Below, piece by piece: positions 58,016 to 64,000 of a stretch of 64,000 bases of DNA. How positions within the stretch are numbered: position 1 is the stretch's first letter; each line of letters opens with the position of its first letter. This DNA is from Devosia sp. Root413D1 (GTDB lineage: Bacteria; Pseudomonadota; Alphaproteobacteria; Rhizobiales; Devosiaceae). The stretch lies in contig NZ_LMEA01000007.1 in NCBI RefSeq assembly GCF_001425235.1, positions 506,655-570,654 of the forward strand. Reading direction: 5' to 3'. A program made the position numbers and the translations under genes. The notes under the pieces were generated by a model that saw only the letters and a program-made list of their open reading frames with translations, ran no database searches and was not told where the DNA came from.

Positions 58016-58142
58016 TAGCGCCGTTTCTTCACACGCCGCGCGGATTCGCCTCCGTCACATTATTGCGCTAAGCTCCGCCGGTTCGCGGCTCCTGTGCCGT
58101 GCGACATCGATGCGGCTTATCCATATTCCGGAGCTCTCGCCC

Positions 58143-59153
58143 ATGGCGCGTAAAGCGGTGGCCAAAACGGCCAAGTCCAATGTCCCCGAACTCAGCAAGG
58201 AACAGGAACTCGCCGCGTACCGCGAAATGCTGCTGATCCGCCGCTTCGAGGAGAAGGCCGGCCAGATGTACGGCATGGGCCTGATCGGCGGCTTCTGCCA
58301 CCTCTATATCGGCCAGGAAGCCGTGGTCACCGGCGTCACCATGGCGTCGAAGAAGGGCGAGGACGCCCAGATCACCGGCTACCGCGACCATGGCCACATG
58401 CTGGTCATGGGCCTCGACCCCAAGGGCGTGATGGCCGAGCTGACCGGCCGCCAGGGCGGCCTGTCGAAGGGCAAGGGCGGCTCGATGCACATGTTCTCCA
58501 ACGAGCATCGCTTCTATGGTGGCAACGGTATCGTCGGCGCCCAGGTGTCGCTCGGCACCGGCCTTGCCTTCGCTTCGAAGTACCGCGGCGACAACACTGT
58601 TTCGATTTCCTATTTCGGCGACGGCGCGGCCAACCAGGGCCAGGTCTATGAGAGCTTCAATATGGCCAAGCTCTGGAACCTGCCGGCCGTCTATATCGTC
58701 GAGAACAACCGCTACGGCATGGGCACCTCGGTCGAGCGCGCCTCTGGCCAGCCGGACTTTTCGAAGCGCGGCATCTCCTTTGGCATCGACGGTGAGCAGG
58801 TCGACGGCATGGATGTCCGCATGACCTATGACGCCGCCAAGCGCGCCATCGAGCATGCGCGGTCGGGCAAGGGCCCCTACATCCTCGAAATGCTGACTTA
58901 CCGCTACCGTGGTCATTCGATGTCAGACCCGGCGAAGTACCGCAGCAAGGACGAAGTCTCGACCATGCGGGCCGAGCACGATCCGATCGAGCAGGTGAAG
59001 CAGCGCATCCTCGAGAAGCGCTACGGCACCGAAGAGAGCCTCAAGGAGCTCGAGACCGAGATCCGCGCCATCGTCACCGAGGCGGCCGACTTTGCCACTT
59101 CCGATCCGGAGCCGGCGGCATCGGAGCTCTGGACCGACATCTACGCGGCATGA
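58143..59153 (+). CDS. pdhA: Pyruvate dehydrogenase E1 component subunit alpha
   Basis: 336 residues from ATG 58143, chosen for ccggag upstream; ATG 58110 lacks SD. ThDP motif GDGAANQGQVYESFNM at 159-174 followed by VENNRYGMG. Start of the pyruvate dehydrogenase complex, which decarboxylates pyruvate and passes the acetyl group to lipoyl-E2. The pdh operon begins here, 127 bp after ftsB. Confidence 0.96.
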   Translation: MARKAVAKTAKSNVPELSKEQELAAYREMLLIRRFEEKAGQMYGMGLIGGFCHLYIGQEAVVTGVTMASKKGEDAQITGYRDHGHMLVMGLDPKGVMAELTGRQGGLSKGKGGSMHMFSNEHRFYGGNGIVGAQVSLGTGLAFASKYRGDNTVSISYFGDGAANQGQVYESFNMAKLWNLPAVYIVENNRYGMGTSVERASGQPDFSKRGISFGIDGEQVDGMDVRMTYDAAKRAIEHARSGKGPYILEMLTYRYRGHSMSDPAKYRSKDEVSTMRAEHDPIEQVKQRILEKRYGTEESLKELETEIRAIVTEAADFATSDPEPAASELWTDIYAA

Positions 59154-59163
59154 GGCGGATCCG

Positions 59164-59499
59164 GTGGCCGGCGCGCTCATCGCTATCGTTGCCGTCGCCA
59201 CAGTCGGCGCCTGGCTGGTGGCGTTGATGGCGGCGCTGCAGATCGTTGCGCTGACGCCCGCCGGGCAACGGTGGAAAAGCTGGTTTGCCCTGGGCGGCTG
59301 GCGCTTCGGCGAAATTCGCGCCGCTGCCGGAGCCGCGGTCGAGCCGCATATCCGGCGCTACCGGATGGCGTTTCTGGTCTTCATGCTGGCGGTGATCGCT
59401 GGCGCGGCTGCCGGTATCCTGCTCGGTGCCGAGCAGCAGAACAATACCCATGAGGACCAAGCCGTCCTCGCCAATCCATCCTCCAGTCTGGAGAGCTGA
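59164..59499 (+). CDS. Small two-helix membrane protein in the pdh operon
   Basis: 111 residues from GTG 59164, close to the pdhA stop. TM1 about 3-28 and TM2 about 68-88 with a short cytoplasmic/periplasmic loop of basic and aromatic residues (GQRWKSWFALGGWRFGEIRA). Ends directly before pdhB. No family recognised. An unusual member of this operon. Confidence 0.65.
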   Translation: MAGALIAIVAVATVGAWLVALMAALQIVALTPAGQRWKSWFALGGWRFGEIRAAAGAAVEPHIRRYRMAFLVFMLAVIAGAAAGILLGAEQQNNTHEDQAVLANPSSSLES

Positions 59500-60894
59500 A
59501 TGCCCACGATCCTGATGCCCGCCCTCTCGCCGACCATGGAAGAGGGGAAACTCTCGAAATGGCTGGTCAAGGAAGGCGACACGGTAAAGCCCGGCGACGT
59601 ATTGGCCGAAATCGAGACCGACAAGGCGACGATGGAAGTCGAAAGCGTCGATAGCGGCGTGGTGAACAAGCTTATCGTCCCCGAGGGCACCGAGGGCGTG
59701 AAGGTGAACGCCCCGATCGCCGTCGTGCTGGGTGAAGGCGAGGAGCCGGGCGACGTCAGCGCCCAGTCGGCCCAGCGTGCGCCCGAGACTGTTTCCGCCG
59801 CTGCGGTCGCGGAAGCTGTGGCGTCGCCGACGCCGACGGCGCCAGCGGGCGTCGCCCCGGTGTCGATCCTCGAAGCCGCATCCGATCCCGATCTGCCTGC
59901 CGGCGTCGAGATGGTCGAAATGACCGTCCGCCAGGCGCTGAACGAGGCGATGGCCGAAGAGATGCGCCGCGACAAGGACATCTTCCTCATGGGCGAGGAA
60001 GTGGCCGAGTATCAGGGCGCCTATAAGATCAGCCAGAACCTGCTGCAGGAATTCGGCCCAGAGCGCGTTGTCGATACCCCGATCACCGAGCACGGCTTTG
60101 CCGGCCTCGCCGTCGGCGCGGCCTTTGCCGGCCTCCGCCCGATCGTCGAGTTCATGACCTGGAACTTCGCCATGCAGGCGATCGACCAGATCATCAACTC
60201 CGCCGCCAAGCAGCTCTACATGTCCGGCGGTCAGGTCACCGCGCCGATCGTGTTCCGCGGTCCTAACGGTGCCGCCGCCCGCGTCGGCGCGCAGCACAGC
60301 CAGGACTATTCGGCCTGGTACAGCCACGTGCCCGGGCTCTACGTCGTCGCGCCCTATAGCGCCGCCGACGCCAAGGGCCTGCTCAAGGCGGCGATCCGTT
60401 CCAACAACCCGATCGTCTTCCTCGAGAACGAAATCCTCTACGGCTCGACCGGCCTCGTGCCCAAGGTCGACGACTACGTGCTGCCGATCGGCAAGGCGCG
60501 TATCGCCCGGCAGGGCAAGGACGTCACCATCGTCTCGTTCTCGATGGGGATGCGCTACGCCACCCAGGCAACCGAGAAGCTGGTTGCGGCCGGTGTCGAT
60601 GTCGAGCTGATCGACCTGCGCACGCTGCGTCCGATGGACACCAGGACGGTCGTCGAGTCGGTCAAAAAGACCGGCCGCCTCGTCACTGTCGAGGAAGGCT
60701 GGCCGCAGGGCGGCATCGGCGCCGAACTCTCGGCCGTCGTCACCGCCGAGGCCTTCGACTATCTCGATGCGCCGCCGACCCGGGTCACCGGCAAGGATGT
60801 CCCGATGCCTTACGCCGCGAACCTCGAGAAGCTGGCTTTGCCGAATGTCGATGAGGTCATCGCGGCGGTGAACGCCGTGACCTATCGGAGCTGA
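59500..60894 (+). CDS. pdhB: Pyruvate dehydrogenase E1 subunit beta with lipoyl domain
   Basis: 464 residues. N-terminal lipoyl domain (1-79) with the lipoylated K42 in ETDKATMEV, an Ala/Pro-rich linker (about 80-135), then the E1-beta transketolase domain ([60 protein letters not shown]). The hybrid is a known alphaproteobacterial form. No gap to the gene before; 5 bp to the deaminase. Confidence 0.96.
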   Translation: MPTILMPALSPTMEEGKLSKWLVKEGDTVKPGDVLAEIETDKATMEVESVDSGVVNKLIVPEGTEGVKVNAPIAVVLGEGEEPGDVSAQSAQRAPETVSAAAVAEAVASPTPTAPAGVAPVSILEAASDPDLPAGVEMVEMTVRQALNEAMAEEMRRDKDIFLMGEEVAEYQGAYKISQNLLQEFGPERVVDTPITEHGFAGLAVGAAFAGLRPIVEFMTWNFAMQAIDQIINSAAKQLYMSGGQVTAPIVFRGPNGAAARVGAQHSQDYSAWYSHVPGLYVVAPYSAADAKGLLKAAIRSNNPIVFLENEILYGSTGLVPKVDDYVLPIGKARIARQGKDVTIVSFSMGMRYATQATEKLVAAGVDVELIDLRTLRPMDTRTVVESVKKTGRLVTVEEGWPQGGIGAELSAVVTAEAFDYLDAPPTRVTGKDVPMPYAANLEKLALPNVDEVIAAVNAVTYRS

Positions 60895-60899
60895 CGCTG

Positions 60900-61346
60900 A
60901 TGGTGACCGAGCTCGATCGGAAGTTCCTCGATGCAGCCTATGAGGAGGCCCAGCTGGGCCTCTCGGAGGGCGGCATCCCGATTGGCTCGGTGCTGGTGCG
61001 CAACGGCGAGATCATCGGCCGTGGCCACAATCGGCGCGTGCAGAAGGGTGATCCGATCCTGCATGGCGAAATGGACGCGATCCAGAACGCCGGCCGGCAG
61101 CGCACCTACAAGGACGTGACCTGCTACACCACGCTCAGCCCCTGCATGATGTGCACCGGCACCATCATCCAGTTCGGCATTGCGCGCGTGGTGGTAGCAG
61201 AATCGAAGAATTTCAAAGGCTTCCAGGATGTCCTGTCACTGGCCGGCGTTGACGTGGTGGACTACCACGACGAACGCTGCGAGCACATGATGGCGGATTT
61301 CATCGAGAAGCATCCGCAACTCTGGAACGAAGATATCGGCGAGTAA
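60900..61346 (+). CDS. Cytosine deaminase, yeast Fcy1-like zinc enzyme
   Basis: 148 residues. Zinc site H55-x-E57 (LHGEMDAIQ) with C82 and C85 (LSPCMMCTG). Beyond the general deaminase fold it shares the whole pattern of yeast FCY1: EGGIPIGSVLVRNGEIIGRG, YTTLSPCMMCTG, DERCEHMMADFIEKHPQLWN and the terminal EDIGE. FCY1 deaminates cytosine to uracil; substrate here is inferred. Lies between pdhB and pdhC, 6 bp before pdhC. Confidence 0.85.
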   Translation: MVTELDRKFLDAAYEEAQLGLSEGGIPIGSVLVRNGEIIGRGHNRRVQKGDPILHGEMDAIQNAGRQRTYKDVTCYTTLSPCMMCTGTIIQFGIARVVVAESKNFKGFQDVLSLAGVDVVDYHDERCEHMMADFIEKHPQLWNEDIGE

Positions 61347-61352
61347 GGCACC

Positions 61353-62696
61353 ATGAGCATCAACATCACCATGCCCGCGCTCTCTCCCACCATGGAAGAG
61401 GGCAAGCTCGCCAAGTGGCACGTCAAGGAGGGCGATAGCGTCTCCTCCGGCGACGTGATCGCCGAGATCGAGACCGACAAGGCGACGATGGAAGTCGAGG
61501 CCGTCGATGAGGGCAAGATCGGCAAGATCGTCGTCCCCGAGGGCACCGAGAACGTCAAGGTCAACGCAGTGATCGCGGTGATCCTCACCGAAGGCGAAAC
61601 TGCCGCCGACGTGAAGACCCCAGCGCCAGCCGCTGCCGCTCCTGCCGCCAAAGCCCCGGAACCGGCGAAGGCCGAGGCTCCGGCCGCCGCGCCCGCTCCT
61701 GCTGCTACCCCGGCCCCCGCGCCGGCGAAGCCTGCCGCTGCTCCCGCCGCGAACGGCGCCCGTGTCTTTGCTTCGCCGCTGGCCAAGCGCCTCGCCAAGG
61801 AAGCCGGCATCGAGCTCAGCGCCATCGCAGGCTCGGGCCCGCATGGCCGCGTGGTGCGTTCCGACGTCGAAGCCGCCAAGTCCGGCAAGGCGCCATTGAA
61901 GGCTGCTCCGGCCCCCGCGGCTGCCGCTGCATCGGGTGGCGCGGCTCTCGCCGGTGGCATGAGCAAGGCACAGGTCATGGCCCTCTATCCCGAGGGCAGC
62001 TACGACATCGTCCCCAATGACGGGATGCGCAAGGTCGTGGCGGCGCGCCTCACCGAGGCCAAGCAGACCATTCCGCATTTCTACCTGTCGCTCGACTGCA
62101 AGATCGACGCTCTGCTCGAAGCGCGCGAACAGATCAATGCCGCCGCGCCTCTCAAGGACGGCAAGCCCACCTATAAGCTCTCAGTCAACGACTTCGTCAT
62201 GAAGGCCTGGGCCGCAGCGCTGATGAAGGTGCCGACCGCCAACGCCACCTGGGCGGGGGACTCGATCCTCTACCACAAGCACGCCGACGTGGCGGTTGCG
62301 GTGGCCGTGCCGGGCGGGCTGTTCACCCCGGTGGTCAAGGCCTGCGATACCAAGTCGCTGCGCCAGATCTCCGATGAAGTGAAGGATCTCGCCGGCCGCG
62401 CCCGTTCCAAAAAGCTGATGCCGCAGGAATACCAGGGCGGCACCTCCTCGGTCAGCAACCTCGGCATGTATGGCATCAAGAACTTCCAGGCCGTCATCAA
62501 CCCGCCGCACGGCACCATCCTTGCGGTCGGTGTCGGCGAGGAGCGGGTCTACGCCGAGAAGGGTCAGGTGAAGGTCGCCAACTTCATGACCGTCACCTTG
62601 AGCTGCGATCACCGCGCGGTCGACGGCGCGCTCGGCGCCGAAGTGCTGGCGGCATTCAAGGGCCTGATCGAAAACCCCGTGATGATGCTGGCTTGA
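61353..62696 (+). CDS. pdhC: Dihydrolipoamide acetyltransferase (E2) of pyruvate dehydrogenase
   Basis: 447 residues. One lipoyl domain (about 1-80, K43 in ETDKATMEV), Ala/Pro-rich linker, peripheral-subunit-binding domain ([20 protein letters not shown]) and catalytic domain with [12 protein letters not shown]. The active-site His is in this last motif. Transfers acetyl from lipoate to CoA. Good SD (taagg). Confidence 0.97.
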   Translation: MSINITMPALSPTMEEGKLAKWHVKEGDSVSSGDVIAEIETDKATMEVEAVDEGKIGKIVVPEGTENVKVNAVIAVILTEGETAADVKTPAPAAAAPAAKAPEPAKAEAPAAAPAPAATPAPAPAKPAAAPAANGARVFASPLAKRLAKEAGIELSAIAGSGPHGRVVRSDVEAAKSGKAPLKAAPAPAAAAASGGAALAGGMSKAQVMALYPEGSYDIVPNDGMRKVVAARLTEAKQTIPHFYLSLDCKIDALLEAREQINAAAPLKDGKPTYKLSVNDFVMKAWAAALMKVPTANATWAGDSILYHKHADVAVAVAVPGGLFTPVVKACDTKSLRQISDEVKDLAGRARSKKLMPQEYQGGTSSVSNLGMYGIKNFQAVINPPHGTILAVGVGEERVYAEKGQVKVANFMTVTLSCDHRAVDGALGAEVLAAFKGLIENPVMMLA

Positions 62697-62712
62697 GGGC
62701 AGGGGCTTCGCG

Positions 62713-63357
62713 ATGAAGACCATCCTCGCTTTCGGCGACAGCCTCACCTTCGGCGCCAACCCGATCCCCGGTGGCCCGCGCCATCCTTACGAGGACCGCT
62801 GGCCGACGGCGCTCGAGCGCGCCCTCGATGGCAAGGCCCGCGTCATCGCGGAAGGGCTCGGTGGCCGCACTACCGTGCACAATGACGGCTGGGCTGCAGC
62901 CGATCGCAACGGCGCGCGATTGCTGCCGACGCTGCTCGAGTCGCACTCGCCGCTCGACCTGGTGATCATCATGCTGGGCACCAATGACCTGAAGCCGTTC
63001 CATGGCCGTACGGCGCAGGAAGCCGCCAACGGCATGCGCCGGCTGGTGCAGATCACCCGCGGGCACTACCAGAAGCCCGGCGACATCGCGCCGAAGATTA
63101 TCCTCGTGGCGCCGCCGCATATCAGCGACACCGATCATCCGGAGATGCTGCTGCATTTCGGCGACGCGGCGATCGACCAGTCCAAGCTCTTCGCGCAGTG
63201 GTACAAGCTGCGCGCCGACGAATACGGCACCGGCTTCTTCGATGCCGCGACCGTCGCCCAGCCGCACCCGGCTGATGGCGTACATCTCGATGCTGCCAAC
63301 ACCCGCGCCATCGGCGAGGGCCTCGCACCGCTGGTCAAACAGGTATTGGGCCTGTGA
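62713..63357 (+). CDS. SGNH/GDSL-family hydrolase
   Basis: 214 residues. Catalytic Ser10 in FGDSLTFGAN, block III IIMLGTNDLKPF and block V DGVHLD with the Asp-His. Arylesterase/TesA-like lipase-esterase; no signal peptide, so cytoplasmic. Third non-pdh gene in the operon. Stop overlaps the next GTG (GTGA). Confidence 0.85.
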   Translation: MKTILAFGDSLTFGANPIPGGPRHPYEDRWPTALERALDGKARVIAEGLGGRTTVHNDGWAAADRNGARLLPTLLESHSPLDLVIIMLGTNDLKPFHGRTAQEAANGMRRLVQITRGHYQKPGDIAPKIILVAPPHISDTDHPEMLLHFGDAAIDQSKLFAQWYKLRADEYGTGFFDAATVAQPHPADGVHLDAANTRAIGEGLAPLVKQVLGL

Positions 63358-63956
63358 CCGCCCCGATCGCCATTCGCCCGGCGACCAAGGCTGACGCGAG
63401 TGAGATCGCGCTCCTGGTCAACATTGCGACGCATGGCGGCATCGGCTTGGGCTGGGCGTACGATGCGCGCTCGAACGGCACTTATGACCCGATCGAAGTT
63501 GGTCGGCTGGATATGCTCGACGAGCGCGACGAACTGAACTGGCGCAATGCCACGATCGCCGAGAGCGATGGCGAAGTGGTCGGCATGCTGCTCGGCTACC
63601 CGGAGCCTGACGACATGGGCTCGTTTCCCGGCGACCTCGAGGACTTTCTGGTTCCGATCGTCGAGCTCGAGCGGCTGTCCGGCGGGCACTGGTTCATTTC
63701 GATGCTGGCGGTGCATGCGCCGTGGCGTGGGCATGGCGTTGGCAGCCTGCTGCTCGAGCTGGCCGAGACGAAGCGCGCCGAAGCCGGCAGCGCCGGCCTG
63801 GCGCTGATCACTGAAGACGTGAACGTACGGGCAAGAGAGCTCTACGAGCGCGAAGGTTTCAAGGTTTCCGCGTCGCGGCCGATGCGCAACTACCCAAACG
63901 GGCCGGCCCGTGGCAGCGACTGGCTATTGATGATGAAGGACCAACAACATGGCTGA
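63354..63956 (+). CDS. GNAT-family N-acetyltransferase
   Basis: 200 residues from GTG 63354, overlapping the hydrolase stop by 4 bp. GNAT acetyl-CoA motif APWRGHGVGSLLLELAETKR near 125-145, and the end VRARELYEREGFKV typical of motif B. Could acetylate an amino acid, peptide or small amine; substrate unknown. Overlaps lpdA by 8 bp. Confidence 0.85.
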   Translation: MTAPIAIRPATKADASEIALLVNIATHGGIGLGWAYDARSNGTYDPIEVGRLDMLDERDELNWRNATIAESDGEVVGMLLGYPEPDDMGSFPGDLEDFLVPIVELERLSGGHWFISMLAVHAPWRGHGVGSLLLELAETKRAEAGSAGLALITEDVNVRARELYEREGFKVSASRPMRNYPNGPARGSDWLLMMKDQQHG

Positions 63957-64000
63957 CTCATACGATCTCATCGTCATCGGCGCCGGTCCGGGCGGCTATA
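63949..64000 (+). CDS. lpdA: Dihydrolipoamide dehydrogenase, 5' end only
   Basis: 17 codons to the window end, MADSYDLIVIGAGPGGY, the FAD-binding GxGxxG of lipoamide dehydrogenase (E3), expected as the last core subunit of the pdh complex. Overlaps the acetyltransferase gene by 8 bp. Rest lies outside. Confidence 0.85.
   Translation, partial: MADSYDLIVIGAGPGGY

Overview
The window is high-GC bacterial chromosome, read as an alphaproteobacterium of the order Hyphomicrobiales. The evidence is a pyruvate dehydrogenase operon whose E1-beta subunit carries an N-terminal lipoyl domain, the gene order secE-nusG-rplKAJL-rpoBC / rpsL-rpsG-fusA-tuf / S10-spc-alpha, a GcvA-like LysR regulator beside a DUF1127-like small gene, an HWE-family histidine kinase and RIME-like intergenic palindromes. 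A Devosia-like genus is my best guess from the look of the proteins, but this is inference.

Layout. 1-11.4 kb is a mixed region: the end of an Ala/Lys-rich repeat protein, rlmB, tRNA-Tyr, an HWE kinase, a dehydrogenase/isomerase pair, a nuclease-fold protein, tRNA-Gly, a small segment bounded by copies of the tRNA-Gly 3' end (UDP-sugar pyrophosphorylase plus a truncated dCTP deaminase), a LysR/DUF1127 divergent pair, tRNA-Trp and several small membrane or unknown proteins. 11.5-23.8 kb is secE-nusG-rplK-rplA-rplJ-rplL-rpoB-rpoC with structured leaders and an attenuator. 24.0-27.6 kb holds four unrelated genes (SPFH protein, phytase-like esterase, O-methyltransferase, YbjN protein). 27.9-46.6 kb is the str, S10, spc and alpha ribosomal operons in canonical order, with recognisable promoters before rpsL and rpsM, and with secY and adk inside.

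46.7-57.3 kb is metabolic and regulatory: a reductase, a quinone-linked D-lactate dehydrogenase, a P-loop kinase-like protein, a membrane histidine kinase and FixJ-type regulator followed by an exported HbpS/GlcG protein, an epimerase, an AraC/GyrI regulator, enolase and a nucleotidyltransferase. 57.6-64.0 kb is ftsB and the pyruvate dehydrogenase operon pdhA-(membrane protein)-pdhB-(Fcy1-type cytosine deaminase)-pdhC-(GDSL hydrolase)-(acetyltransferase)-lpdA, cut by the window end.

Most of the window is core machinery. The points most worth following up are the histidine kinase / regulator / HbpS trio at 50.1-52.9 kb, the tRNA-Gly-bounded segment at 5.8-7.4 kb, the eukaryote-like cytosine deaminase inside the pdh operon, arginine at the classic streptomycin position 88 of ribosomal protein S12, and covarying palindromic repeats after rpoA and eno. 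No rRNA genes, CRISPR arrays, transposases or integrases were seen.
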